Source of the DNA: JBJXHB01 sp046160725
Lineage (GTDB): Bacteria; Pseudomonadota; Gammaproteobacteria; Burkholderiales; Burkholderiaceae_C
Direction of reading: 5' to 3'
DNA length: 17,804 nucleotides
NCBI GenBank assembly: GCA_046160725.1
Contig: JBJXHB010000031.1
Coordinates: 1-17,804 of the forward strand
A program made the position numbers and the translations under genes. The notes under the pieces were generated by a model. That model did no database searches. It saw only the letters and a list, made by a program, of their open reading frames with translations, and was not told the origin of the DNA. Position 1 is the first letter of the stretch; the number at the start of each line of letters is the position of its first letter. Positions 1-8,009 of the stretch are shown here, piece after piece.

Positions 1-438
1 GGTCAACGGCCAGAACCCAGCACGGCGCCATCGGTCCAGCCGGCGGAGCGCGGTGGTACCAAACGCCTCCGAATCTTGTGCTACCGAACTGCTACCGACC
101 CCGCTGAAACCCGCATGAATGCTGAACACAGGGTCCAGTCCATCATCGGGGCGACGGACAGGCGCCAGGGGGTGGGGGTGGCGGGCAATGGACTTCTTTG
201 CGGGCGGTCCGCTTCAGGAACGCCTGAACGGGCGGTGGCCCAGCCTGATCAGTGAAGGCGGGATTCTCGCCTTACGACAGCATCGATTGGCCATGCCCGG
301 AACCGAACCGGCAGCCGCAGAACCCGTGCGCCCATTGGATCAGCGGCTTGGGTGCCGACGTTGAGGCCGTTGATCCTCAACAATTCCAGGATGGCAACGT
401 CGATGACGAATCGACAGCGGCTTCCCTGCCGTGGTCGA
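1..438. other. Left flank with no supported gene
   Basis: This stretch lies downstream of the minus-strand sulfatase and runs to the window edge. All six frames hold only short open frames; none shows a recognisable motif, a good ribosome binding site or resemblance to a family I know. A plus-strand frame is open from the window edge to the TGA near 117 and could be the tail of a gene starting outside the window, but nothing in it is recognisable. Two copies of a 9-bp direct repeat, tgctaccga, lie at 79-87 and 90-98. A degraded mobile element is possible but not shown. Confidence 0.5.
360..381 (-). terminator. Weak hairpin downstream of the sulfatase
   Basis: A 7-bp perfect stem (gttgagg at 360-366, cctcaac at 375-381) with an 8-nt loop lies about 60 nt past the sulfatase stop codon. 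No T-tract follows on the minus strand, so it is a poor intrinsic terminator. It could protect the 3' end of the transcript or mean nothing. Confidence 0.2.
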
Positions 439-1791
439 TCAGTCGTCAGCGCCACCAGGCTCATAAACATCCCCCACTCCCGGCGGAATCGGCTTGTGCC
501 GCCGCAGTGACGCCTCGAAGTCCATGACCATGCGGCGTATCGGGCCACGCACCCAGCCGTCATCCATGGCGACGTCGGTTTCTTCCTTGGGGTCGCGCTT
601 GAGGTTGAAGAGCCAGGGCGTCTCCAGGTGTCGGGTGCCCTGGTTGGGCTCGCTCTCGTAGATGAAGTGCAGCTTCCAGTGGCGCCATTTGGCGGCCCGC
701 AGTTCGCCCTTGATGTAGAAGACGAATCCCTCGCGGGCTGAGCGTTCGGCCTGGCCGGTCCACCAGGCCAGCTGGTCGATGCCGTCGATGGGGCGGTCGT
801 CGGGCGTGGCGGCGCCGCCCGCGGCGGCCAGGGTCGTGTACAGGTCGGTGACATGGACGATGTCGTCGCTGACCCGGCCGGCCTGCACCCGGCCCGGCCA
901 GCGCACGATCAGGGGCACGCGCAGGCCGCCCTCCATCGCGGTGTGATAGGTGCCGGTCCAGGGGCCGGCGGTGCCGCGCCAGGGGCGGCGGAACTCCGGG
1001 CCGTTGTCGCTGGCAAAGATGAACAGCGTGTCGTCGGCGATGCCGAGTTCGTCGACCGCGTCCAGCAGCTGGCCGACCCGATGGTCCATCTCCATCATCG
1101 CGTCGGCAAAGTCACCCACGCCGCTGCGCCCGGCAAAGTCCGGGTGCGGCAGCGTCGGAAAGTGCAGATGCGTCAACGGCACATAGAGAAAGAAGGGCTT
1201 GTCGCCCGCTGCCTGCTGGCGCATGTAGCGGATGGCCCGTTCGGTCAGTTCGCCGTCGATCAGGCGGCGCTGCGCCAGGTCGTAGGTCGCCACGGGCCGC
1301 ACCGGCTGCCCGGCCCGTGCATGCATCACCTGCGGCACCTCCACCACCGTGGGGTCGAAGCCGGGCGCCTGGGTGAACAGGGTCTCGTTGGTGGTACGCG
1401 GTATGCCGTACCACTCGTCGAACCCGCGCTGGTGCGGATATCGGCCGTCGCGGTCGCCCAGGTGCCACTTGCCGAACATGCCCGTGGCATAGCCGGCCTC
1501 GCGCAGCACCTGGGGCAGCGTCCGCTCCCAGGGGTGGATGCCCTGCGGCAGCCCGGCCGGCACGGACTGCATCGCGCCGGTGCGGATGGGGTGGCGCCCC
1601 GTCATCAGCGCGGACCGCGTCGGCACGCAGTCGCTCTCGACGTTGAAGTTCAGGCACTTCAGGCCCTGCTGGGCCAGGGCGTCGATGCGCGGCGTGGGTG
1701 CGCCGCGCCGCGCGCCGCCGCCGTAGCAACCGAGTTCACCCCAACCCAGGTTGTCTGCCAGGACCAGCACGATGTGAGGAGGCTTGGACAT
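439..1791 (-). CDS. Cytoplasmic Cys-type sulfatase (arylsulfatase family)
   Basis: The 450-residue protein belongs to the type I sulfatases, which hydrolyse sulfate esters using a formylglycine made from an active-site cysteine. The signature CVPTRSALMTG puts that cysteine at residue 55, with P57 and R59 in the C-x-P-x-R motif. Metal-site residues are visible at the N-terminus (ADNLGWGELGCYGG, D13 and N14) and at ASDNGPE (D262, N263). Further active-site positions are GKWHLGD (K108, H110) and THLH (H208). The protein starts directly with the first core strand and has no signal peptide, so it should act in the cytoplasm. Maturation would need a formylglycine-generating enzyme, not seen here. 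The gene follows the Bug receptor by 6 nt on the same strand and is surely co-transcribed. No strong Shine-Dalgarno precedes the start. At 450 residues it is on the short side for arylsulfatases. The substrate cannot be read from sequence. Confidence 0.93.
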   Translation of the reverse strand: MSKPPHIVLVLADNLGWGELGCYGGGARRGAPTPRIDALAQQGLKCLNFNVESDCVPTRSALMTGRHPIRTGAMQSVPAGLPQGIHPWERTLPQVLREAGYATGMFGKWHLGDRDGRYPHQRGFDEWYGIPRTTNETLFTQAPGFDPTVVEVPQVMHARAGQPVRPVATYDLAQRRLIDGELTERAIRYMRQQAAGDKPFFLYVPLTHLHFPTLPHPDFAGRSGVGDFADAMMEMDHRVGQLLDAVDELGIADDTLFIFASDNGPEFRRPWRGTAGPWTGTYHTAMEGGLRVPLIVRWPGRVQAGRVSDDIVHVTDLYTTLAAAGGAATPDDRPIDGIDQLAWWTGQAERSAREGFVFYIKGELRAAKWRHWKLHFIYESEPNQGTRHLETPWLFNLKRDPKEETDVAMDDGWVRGPIRRMVMDFEASLRRHKPIPPGVGDVYEPGGADD

Positions 1792-1797
1792 GGCTGC

Positions 1798-2817
1798 TCA
1801 GTCCAGCGAGATCTTGCGGTCCTTGATCAGCCGGGACCAGCGCTCGCGGTCCTGCAGCATGCGCTGCTGGAAGGCCTCGGGCGGCGTCGCGATGATGTCC
1901 ATGGCGGCGTTCTGGAACTGCTGCCGGACGGCCGGTTCGGCCAGGCTCTCCTCCACGCTGCGTCGCAGGCGGCTGACCACCGCGGCAGGCGTGCCCTCCA
2001 CGGCGAACATCGCCGACCACTGCGGCACGTCGATGTCACCGGCGCCGCTCTCGGCCAGCGTGGGTGTGTCGGGCAGCATGGGCGAGCGGCTGCGGGTGGT
2101 TACCGCCAGTGCGACCAGCTTGCCGGACTTGATGTGCGGCAGCACCGCCGCCGCGCCCAGCACGGCCACCGAGACCTGCCCCGCGATCACATCCGTCACC
2201 GCCTGGCCACCGCCCTTGTACGGGATGTGCAGCAGATCGATGCCCAGGTTGCCGGCGAACAACTCGCCGACCAGATGCTGCAGCGAGCCCTGGCCGGAGC
2301 TGGCATACGAGACCTCGTTGGGCTTGCTGCGTGCGCGGGCCTGCAGGTCCTGGATCGACTTCAGCCCGGTCGAGACACCCGTCACCACCACGATCGGCTG
2401 GTAGGACAGCACCGCCACCGGCGTGAAGGACCGCGTCAGGTCCCAGGTCTGGGCCCGGAACAGCGGCAGCAGCGACACCGAGTCCGACGCGACCAGGAAG
2501 GTGTGGTGGTCCTTGGGCGCGCGCAACACGGCATCGACGCCCAAGGCACCGTTGGCCCCGGGCTTGTTCTCGACCACCACCGTCTGACCGAGCCGCTTGC
2601 GGGCGGCATCCGCCACCACCCGGGCCGCCACGTCGTTGGACCCGCCCGGCGGGAACGGCACCACCAGGTTGATCGCCTTGGTGGGCCAGTCCTGCGCAAC
2701 GCTGGCCAGCGGCGCCAGCGCCAGGCCGAGCAGGCAGGGCAGCGACCACAGCGGCAACAGCAGCGGGGTCAACAACAGCATTGAGCGGCGATGGCCGCAG
2801 GGCGAAGGCTTGGACAT
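1798..2817 (-). CDS. Bug-family (TctC-like) periplasmic solute receptor
   Basis: The 339-residue protein is a tripartite tricarboxylate transporter receptor of the Bug family, very numerous in Burkholderiales. These periplasmic proteins bind small carboxylates or related solutes. A signal peptide covers residues 1 to about 41 (basic start, long leucine-rich core, cleavage near SVA-QDW). The mature part starts with the typical DWPTKAINLVVPFPPGGSND, whose PFPPGGSND loop is one half of the ligand site. The second loop, HIPYKGGGQAVTDVIAGQV, is also typical. No TctA or TctB membrane subunits are in the window, as is usual for orphan Bug genes. The start at 2817 gives an n-region of 12 residues; a second ATG at residue 13 would also leave a usable signal peptide. 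It is the first gene of a two-gene unit with the sulfatase, suggesting that it captures the sulfatase substrate or a related anion. That role is inference. Confidence 0.93.
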   Translation of the reverse strand: MSKPSPCGHRRSMLLLTPLLLPLWSLPCLLGLALAPLASVAQDWPTKAINLVVPFPPGGSNDVAARVVADAARKRLGQTVVVENKPGANGALGVDAVLRAPKDHHTFLVASDSVSLLPLFRAQTWDLTRSFTPVAVLSYQPIVVVTGVSTGLKSIQDLQARARSKPNEVSYASSGQGSLQHLVGELFAGNLGIDLLHIPYKGGGQAVTDVIAGQVSVAVLGAAAVLPHIKSGKLVALAVTTRSRSPMLPDTPTLAESGAGDIDVPQWSAMFAVEGTPAAVVSRLRRSVEESLAEPAVRQQFQNAAMDIIATPPEAFQQRMLQDRERWSRLIKDRKISLD

Positions 2818-2861
2818 GGGTCTCGGTCAGTGGTGGCCAAGCCCGGACTCTAGGAGGCAAA

Positions 2862-2876
2862 CGGCCGCAGAGGCCG
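2862..2876 (-). terminator. Short hairpin between histidine phosphatase and Bug gene
   Basis: A 5-bp GC stem (cggcc at 2862-2866, ggccg at 2872-2876) with a 5-nt loop is followed on the minus strand by TTT. It sits 36 nt after the phosphatase stop codon in the 94-nt gap before the Bug start. It is a weak candidate for separating the two transcription units. Confidence 0.2.
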
Positions 2877-2911
2877 AATCTCCTTGAATCTTTGACTCGC
2901 CACCATCAGCG

Positions 2912-3511
2912 CTACGGCACCCGCAGCCGCCCCAGCACCCGCAGCGGCATGCCCGGCTGTCCGTTCCACCGTACAACGACCGCCTCACCGGGTGCCAGGC
3001 CGTTGCCTGCTTCACCAACGATCAGGGCGATGGTGACGCTGTGCGACACCCAGACCATCAGCTGGCCGGGCTTGGCCGCTGCCAGGGCCTCCTGCGCAGC
3101 AGCAGCCTGTGCCGCCGCCCGACTGCGGTCCTCGAAGATGCTGTCCAGCGCGGCCCAGTCGTCGCCGCGGCCGAAGGCCAGCCGCGCGGTGTCGCGCGTG
3201 CGGCACATCGGTGACTGGCGCACCTGGGTGACCGTCAGGCCCTGCGCCGAGAACCATTGGCCGATGCGGCGGGCCTGGGCCTGGCCGCCGGCGTCCAGGT
3301 TGCGCTGGCTGGCGCAGACATTCGGCCGCCAGCCGGGCGGATCGCCCACGCCTGGGCTGGTCTGGGCATGGCGCAGCAGCACGACAGCGCCGGCACGCAA
3401 CTCGCGCACGAGACTCTCATTGGCGACCGCCTCCGCCGTCTCCGCCGCGACCGGCGTCGACCAAGGCGCCAGCCATAGGGACAGGAACGTGGCCAGGATG
3501 ATGCGGCGCAT
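2912..3511 (-). CDS. Exported histidine phosphatase family protein
   Basis: The 199-residue protein is a histidine-phosphatase (phosphoglycerate-mutase-like) superfamily member. The catalytic motif LLRHAQT gives R47 and H48, the phospho-accepting histidine, followed by PGVGDPPGW, a signature of the small exported bacterial branch. A second arginine lies in SPMCRTRDTA (R104) and the second catalytic histidine in WVSHSVTI (H157). An N-terminal signal peptide (RRIILATFLSLWLAPW, cleavage near VAA-ET at residue 23) sends it to the periplasm. I chose the ATG at 3511 because it starts the signal peptide cleanly; in-frame upstream starts at 3535 and 3589 add residues with no signal character. The reaction is likely phosphomonoester hydrolysis, substrate unknown. 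It stands alone, with gaps of 94 and 173 nt on either side. Confidence 0.88.
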   Translation of the reverse strand: MRRIILATFLSLWLAPWSTPVAAETAEAVANESLVRELRAGAVVLLRHAQTSPGVGDPPGWRPNVCASQRNLDAGGQAQARRIGQWFSAQGLTVTQVRQSPMCRTRDTARLAFGRGDDWAALDSIFEDRSRAAAQAAAAQEALAAAKPGQLMVWVSHSVTIALIVGEAGNGLAPGEAVVVRWNGQPGMPLRVLGRLRVP

Positions 3512-3684
3512 GGATTCGGGGTGACGAGGTGGCATCGTCGCTAGCCCGTCGGCTGTGGCCGCAGTGCGCGATCGACGGATTGTCACCACGTGCGGGCTGG
3601 ATGGCCTTCTGGTTCGGCCGCAAGGCCTGCATCAGACCTTCAGCCCTGACCTCAGTCGCAGGCTTGACGCCCACGGCCGGCCGC

Positions 3685-5118
3685 TCACTTGTGCCCCAGC
3701 CCGCCGACGAACGTATCCCGCTCGCGGGACAGCGCCGCGCCCTCTCCGCCGCTGGTGGCGCAGCCGGCATAGGCCTGGGCCCAGCTCACCGCGCGGGCAC
3801 GGGCATCGGTGGCGCCTGCCACGTCGCCGGCTGCGGCCAGCCGGACCATCCGCTCGCGGTACATCACGGCGATGGACATCAGCACGCCGATCTGGTCGCA
3901 ACCGTCCCGCATGGCCTGCTCGGCCTCATCCAGCCGGCCCTGGGCCTCCAGGGCCTGGGCCCGCCGCGCCCAGGCTGGCCGGTTGTCGTCGACGTCGGCC
4001 GGCGCCGGCGCGTCCTCGCCCTGGAAGCGAACGCCGTACAGCAAGGCCTCGCCCAGGTCGGTGGCCTTGCTGATCTGTCCAGGGGGCGCGGTCACCCGGG
4101 CCCGGATCGCCTCGCCGATGGTGTCGGCCGCCACCAGCAGGTGCACCTGCTCCAGCGGTTCGTCGCCGACATGGATGCCGCGCACCGCCATGCCCAGCAT
4201 CGGGCCGGACTGCAGGCGCAGGAACTGCGGTGCGGGGTAGTCGGCGCGCGCCTGGGCCTCGATGCGGTCCAGCAGCGCCGACAGGTCGCCGTCCGGGGCG
4301 GCCATCCGCTCCAGGCTGACCTGCACCGACCCATCAGGATGCAGCAGCACCAGGCGCTGCGCGTCGTCCAGCGGATGCCAGCCGAAGGGCAGCTCCAGCA
4401 CGGCTCGCAGCGCGATGCTCGCGACCCAGGCCTTGCCGTCGGCATCGTCGGCCGCGCGGATGTTGGGCGCAAAGCCACGCCCCTGCTCCAGCAGCCGTTG
4501 GTTGATCGGATGGTCCTGCTCCAGGGTGGCCCGACCACCCGGCAACGCGAAGCTGCCCATGTCGGCCACCGCGGTGTCGGCCGCTGGCGGCGGTTGGTGC
4601 ACCTCTACGGGTGCCGCCAGGGCCGTGGTTGCGCCACGCGGCGTCTCCAGCTCGAAGGTCCGTTGCACCCGAGACCAGACCTCCCAGACATGCGGCGCCA
4701 TCGCCGCGGGCCCGGTGATGCTGACGTGGACCAGCCGCTGCCCGTCCTCCAGAAAGGCGAAGTGGGTCAGCATCTCGCCGATGTCGCTGGCCGCGGCGCA
4801 CTGGCCGACGATGGCGGGCCGCGTGCCCAGGGTGGAGGGGCCGACGCTGCGCAGATCGACCCCGTTCTGCTCGATCAGCCAGCTCGCCCAGTCCTGCACC
4901 GTGCCGTCCTCGAAAGCCGGCCGGGCTGCTCCGGCCAGCACCATCGCCGCATACGGCGCGGCGGCAGCGCCAAGGCCGAACAGCCGTGTGCCGTCCTCGA
5001 AGTCCGGCGCCTCGCCCGGCAGGTCCTGTGGCTGCCAGCTCTCGGGCAGGTCGACCGCAAAGCCCAGGTCGGCGATGCGGGACGGAAAGGCGCGGCGGAC
5101 AAAGGCGTCGGTGGACAT
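3685..5118 (-). CDS. Protein of unknown function with two PsbP/DcrB-like halves and a helical tail
   Basis: The 477-residue protein is not one I can name. It has no signal peptide or membrane segment. Residues about 12-156 form one domain opening with FAVDLPESWQP, and residues about 236-366 form a second opening with AVLELPFGWHPL. Both begin with a strand followed by an LP-x-x-W turn and end with strands of hydrophobic alternation, the pattern of PsbP/DcrB-like folds. They are joined by a Pro/Ala-rich linker around 168-186. Residues about 381-450 are Ala-rich helices resembling a TPR-like hairpin (AQALEAQGRLDEAEQAMRDG). The ATG at 5118 is preferred over the one at 5142 because a GAAG stretch precedes it, as it does the start at 8007. 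Gaps of 173 nt downstream and 151 nt upstream leave operon membership open. Fold assignment is inference from pattern only. Confidence 0.72.
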   Translation of the reverse strand: MSTDAFVRRAFPSRIADLGFAVDLPESWQPQDLPGEAPDFEDGTRLFGLGAAAAPYAAMVLAGAARPAFEDGTVQDWASWLIEQNGVDLRSVGPSTLGTRPAIVGQCAAASDIGEMLTHFAFLEDGQRLVHVSITGPAAMAPHVWEVWSRVQRTFELETPRGATTALAAPVEVHQPPPAADTAVADMGSFALPGGRATLEQDHPINQRLLEQGRGFAPNIRAADDADGKAWVASIALRAVLELPFGWHPLDDAQRLVLLHPDGSVQVSLERMAAPDGDLSALLDRIEAQARADYPAPQFLRLQSGPMLGMAVRGIHVGDEPLEQVHLLVAADTIGEAIRARVTAPPGQISKATDLGEALLYGVRFQGEDAPAPADVDDNRPAWARRAQALEAQGRLDEAEQAMRDGCDQIGVLMSIAVMYRERMVRLAAAGDVAGATDARARAVSWAQAYAGCATSGGEGAALSRERDTFVGGLGHK

Positions 5119-5235
5119 GGTCAGCTTCGTTTGCGGCCGCATGTGGCGGCGATGCCCGCATCCTGCCGGCCAGTCGTTTCAGGCCGACTTCGCGGCCGTG
5201 TTGCAACCAACGAAACGCATGTGACAGGTTGCAGG

Positions 5236-5256
5236 GCCCGCCTGCATCAGGCGAGC
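5236..5256 (-). terminator. Strong hairpin after the radical SAM operon
   Basis: A 9-bp stem with one G-T wobble (5236-5244 pairing with 5248-5256) and a 3-nt loop begins 13 nt after the stop codon of the 476-residue TonB-C-like gene. It lacks a U-tract on the minus strand, so it may be a pause site, an mRNA 3' end stabiliser or a factor-assisted terminator. Its position fits the end of the three-gene unit. Confidence 0.35.
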
Positions 5257-5269
5257 AATCAGCCCTGCG

Positions 5270-6700
5270 CTACTGCAGCAGCTCGAGCGTGAGACGGATC
5301 ACCCGGCCTTCGCTGGGCATACCATCGCGCAGCTTGGCCGCAGCCCTGTAGCCCAGTGCGGCCACGCGCGACGCGGCAAAGGCGAACTCGGCGCGATGTG
5401 GCACCTCGCCCAGCTCCACGCCACCACAGACCAGCGAGCCGTCGGCCTGGATGCGGCAGGTCAGCGCCACCCGCACTTCGGGTGGCGTGCCGCTCAGGCC
5501 CGCGGGGTAGGCCCGCACCATGTCCCGCTCGTCGGGCTCGTCGTCCCAAACGACATCGGCCGTCGGCGTGATGGGCGTGGCCAGAAAGTCGATGGGCTTT
5601 CGGTCGTCCGGGAGCAGTCGCACGCGCACCGTGCCCTGCATGGGCTGCGGGTCGTCCCGGTCCACACCGGTCAGGTCGTGGGTCAACCCGTGGGCCAATC
5701 GTGTGGCAGTCGCTGCATGCAGCCTGTTCAGGCCCGCCGGTCCGACCACGCCACAGCGCCGGGCCTGACCCTGCAACCGGTCGATCTGGCACAGCAGTTG
5801 CACCTCCAACGGCTCGCGCAACACCGGTGCCTGGGGCGAGGTGGACCAATGCCGCTCTCCGATGGTGGGCTGCCGGGTCAGGCGTGCCTGGCTGGTGTCG
5901 AACAGCGTCGGCGCGGGCGGCTGTGTCCAGCGTTCCAGTTTCAACCGGACCGAGCAGGCCAGCGTCGGCGCCTCTCGGAAGTCCACCTTGACCTCGACCC
6001 GATGGTTAGGGCCCTGCTGATGGGCGCTGATGGTCAGGTGCTCCGGCTCACCCCCGAAAAAGCCCTTGCGTGGCCGGCTGCGGTACAGGTCGTCAAAGGC
6101 CTCGACCAAGACCGTGGACTGTCGCCCCACCCGGACCGTCGCACCCTCCGTCCGCCCTGGCGTGCCGGACACGCCGGCCGGCACGACACTGACCGACCCA
6201 CCCGCGCCGCGTTGCACCTGCCATTGCAGTGATGCCGGACTGCCTGGCACGCTTCGCGGCGCGGTGCCATGGAAGGGTCCGGCCTGCGCTTCGACTCGGG
6301 CCAGCCAGGCCAGTGCGGACTGCTCGCAGTCGGTGGCATGCGTGGCATGGATGGCGGCTTGCAACCACAGCCCATGCTGGTAGTACGGCGTCTGCGCCTG
6401 GACCTGGAAATCCAGCCCTTCGATCGTGATGTCGTTCGTCGAGCTGATGGCCACCACCCGGCCACTGTGGGCCAGGCGCCGGCCGTCCTGCCAGCCGGCC
6501 TGAGGTGCAGCGGCGCGGATCTCCTCCAGGTTCATTCCGAGGCGGAACGGACCGATGACCGGGCCAGCCGGCGCGGCCGCATCGCTCGCGACGGCGACGC
6601 AGGCCCACAGGGCGGCGACAACGCCGGTCACGATCACGACCTGAGTCCTCAGGATCGGCAGCGCCCGATGCATCGGGACGTCGTTGCGGCGCAGGGGCAT
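5270..6700 (-). CDS. Exported protein with tandem TonB-C-like domains (paralog A)
   Basis: This 476-residue protein has a signal peptide: a basic start, then a hydrophobic core at about 21-37 and a likely cleavage near residue 39. An N-terminal domain begins GPFRLGMNLEEIRAAAP (51-66), the pattern of small secreted beta-alpha domains with a 'LGM..eE(I/V)' start. The second half carries two copies of a TonB C-terminal-like unit. The first lies at about 265-363, with LLCQIDRLQGQARRC at 302-316. The second lies at about 393-476, opening AYPAGLSGTPP and continuing LTCRIQADGSLVC at 413-425. Each copy holds a cysteine pair 10-12 residues apart. Unlike TonB it has no Pro/Lys-rich periplasm-spanning linker. 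The start ATG overlaps the stop of the preceding paralog (TGATG) and has GGAGG 4 nt upstream. Function unknown; a role at the cell envelope is inferred. Confidence 0.82.
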   Translation of the reverse strand: MPLRRNDVPMHRALPILRTQVVIVTGVVAALWACVAVASDAAAPAGPVIGPFRLGMNLEEIRAAAPQAGWQDGRRLAHSGRVVAISSTNDITIEGLDFQVQAQTPYYQHGLWLQAAIHATHATDCEQSALAWLARVEAQAGPFHGTAPRSVPGSPASLQWQVQRGAGGSVSVVPAGVSGTPGRTEGATVRVGRQSTVLVEAFDDLYRSRPRKGFFGGEPEHLTISAHQQGPNHRVEVKVDFREAPTLACSVRLKLERWTQPPAPTLFDTSQARLTRQPTIGERHWSTSPQAPVLREPLEVQLLCQIDRLQGQARRCGVVGPAGLNRLHAATATRLAHGLTHDLTGVDRDDPQPMQGTVRVRLLPDDRKPIDFLATPITPTADVVWDDEPDERDMVRAYPAGLSGTPPEVRVALTCRIQADGSLVCGGVELGEVPHRAEFAFAASRVAALGYRAAAKLRDGMPSEGRVIRLTLELLQ

Positions 6701-8007
6701 CAGTCCTCCACCTTGAACCGGACCAGCACGGCCAGCACGCGGCCGGCACTGGCGCTGCCATCGTTCAACGCAGCCCCCACGCGGATCTGCGGCACCAGCT
6801 GGCTGGCCGCCTGCGCAAACTCGGCAACGAAGTCGCTCTGGCCATCCGTCTGCTCCACGGTTGGCAGCAGGCAGACCAGCGAGCCGTCGGCCTGCACCTG
6901 GCAGCGCGACTCAACGCGCGCGCCTACACCCTTGCGAAGCGCTCGGATCGGAAAGGCATGACGGATGTCCTTGGCCGCCGGCATGTCGGTAATCGCTGCG
7001 GCGCTCATGGCCAGCACCGTTGCCTCCGCAAAATCAAGCGGCCGCGCGTCCTGCGGGCGCACCCACAGCGGGATGTCCATCAACATCGGCTGCGGGTCGT
7101 CTCGGTCCACGCCGGTCATGTCAAAGGCCATGGCGCCGGCATAGCGCCCCGCCACGTTGGTGATGGCCGGTGGCTGCACCGACGTGCCCAACGCGTTGCA
7201 CAGCATCACCTGGCCCGACTGTCGGCTGACCTGGCACTGCATGGGCACCTGAATGCCGTCTGCCGGCAACGCAAGGCCACTGGCCAACCGGTGGCGGTCG
7301 CCAATGCTCATGCGCTTGCGGACCTTGCTCTCGTCGTAGGCCAAAGTCTGCATCGGTGGCCGCCGCTGCCAGCCCAGCGCGGTGATGCTGACCAGGCAGT
7401 TCTGCGGGTTGCGGGCGTCGAAGGCGGCATAGGCCTTGACCTCTCGCTCGGGCGCCTGGAGCTGGGCCGACAGCACCATGGTGTGGACCTGTGTGCGCGT
7501 GACATGGCGCCGTGCCACCGCCTCACGCCTGCCCTCGAAGGCGCTGAAGCTGGCTGTCGATGCACGGCCAAAGCTGATGCGCTCGCCCTCACCCCGGCCG
7601 GCATCCTGAAGCGGGCCGGTGCCCGCCTCCAGAGCCGTCAGCACCGCCAGGCCGGCCTGCTCGCAGGCCGCGGCGTCGGGCTCCGTAAAGCGGGCGCTGA
7701 GGATGACGTCCCATTCGTAGGGCTGGTCGCGCACCTCGACCTTCAACCGTCGGCCACCCAGATCGATCGCATCGTCGGCAGCGATTCGGGTCTCGCGACC
7801 GGAGTAGCTGGACCGTGAGACGGTCCGCCAGGCGGCATCCGGCAGCGCTTGGCGGATCTCGGGGATCCGCATGTTCAGGTCGATCGGGCCTAGGCGAATG
7901 GAGCGCACGTCGGATTGAGCGAAGGCGCCCCCGATGGCCAGCAGGCCGCCGAGCGCCCACAGGCACGCGGCCACACGGTGGCGTCCGCGATCGGGCGGGG
8001 GGGTCAT
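6700..8007 (-). CDS. Exported protein with tandem TonB-C-like domains (paralog B)
   Basis: The 435-residue protein is a diverged duplicate of the gene downstream. It has a signal peptide (hydrophobic core about 12-27, cleavage near AFA-QS at 30). The N-terminal domain opens with RLGPIDLNMRIPEIRQALP (38-56) and contains a late cysteine (C115), matching C125 of the paralog. The first TonB-C-like unit spans about 230-320 (VPMQCQVSRQSGQVMLC, 254-270). The second spans about 348-435, with AFPIRALRKGVG and SRCQVQADGSLVC (367-379). TGVDRDDPQPM is identical in both paralogs (298-308 here, 344-354 there) at the end of the first unit. The start at 8007 is 2 nt after the radical SAM stop and has GAAG 8 nt upstream, so this is the second gene of the operon. 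A longer frame upstream belongs to antisense or shifted reading of the radical SAM gene. Function unknown. Confidence 0.82.
   Translation of the reverse strand: MTPPPDRGRHRVAACLWALGGLLAIGGAFAQSDVRSIRLGPIDLNMRIPEIRQALPDAAWRTVSRSSYSGRETRIAADDAIDLGGRRLKVEVRDQPYEWDVILSARFTEPDAAACEQAGLAVLTALEAGTGPLQDAGRGEGERISFGRASTASFSAFEGRREAVARRHVTRTQVHTMVLSAQLQAPEREVKAYAAFDARNPQNCLVSITALGWQRRPPMQTLAYDESKVRKRMSIGDRHRLASGLALPADGIQVPMQCQVSRQSGQVMLCNALGTSVQPPAITNVAGRYAGAMAFDMTGVDRDDPQPMLMDIPLWVRPQDARPLDFAEATVLAMSAAAITDMPAAKDIRHAFPIRALRKGVGARVESRCQVQADGSLVCLLPTVEQTDGQSDFVAEFAQAASQLVPQIRVGAALNDGSASAGRVLAVLVRFKVED
6705..6709 (-). promoter_or_regulatory. Shine-Dalgarno GGAGG for paralog A
   Basis: GGAGG on the minus strand ends 4 nt before the ATG at 6700, inside the last codons of the upstream paralog. 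It supports the overlapping start at 6700 rather than the later ATG at residue 10 and indicates translational coupling. Confidence 0.7.
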
Positions 8008-8009
8008 GG

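Noticed and set aside
79..98. Direct repeat tgctaccga in two copies as a possible attachment site or iteron
   Set aside because: Only two short copies 11 nt apart, with no integrase, tRNA or replication gene nearby.
853..2784. A 643-codon plus-strand open frame
   Set aside because: It is antisense to the sulfatase and Bug genes, is rich in Arg, Gly, His and Gln, and shows no domain. Long antisense frames are expected from GC-rich codon bias.
1780..2819. A 14-nt identity, aggcttggacatgg, at the starts of both the sulfatase (1780-1793) and Bug (2806-2819) genes
   Set aside because: It encodes the shared start MSKP plus two bases. With favoured codons such identity arises easily, and no further similarity flanks it.
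3529..5292. A 587-codon plus-strand open frame
   Set aside because: It mirrors the minus-strand 477-residue protein and has shadow-type composition with no motif.
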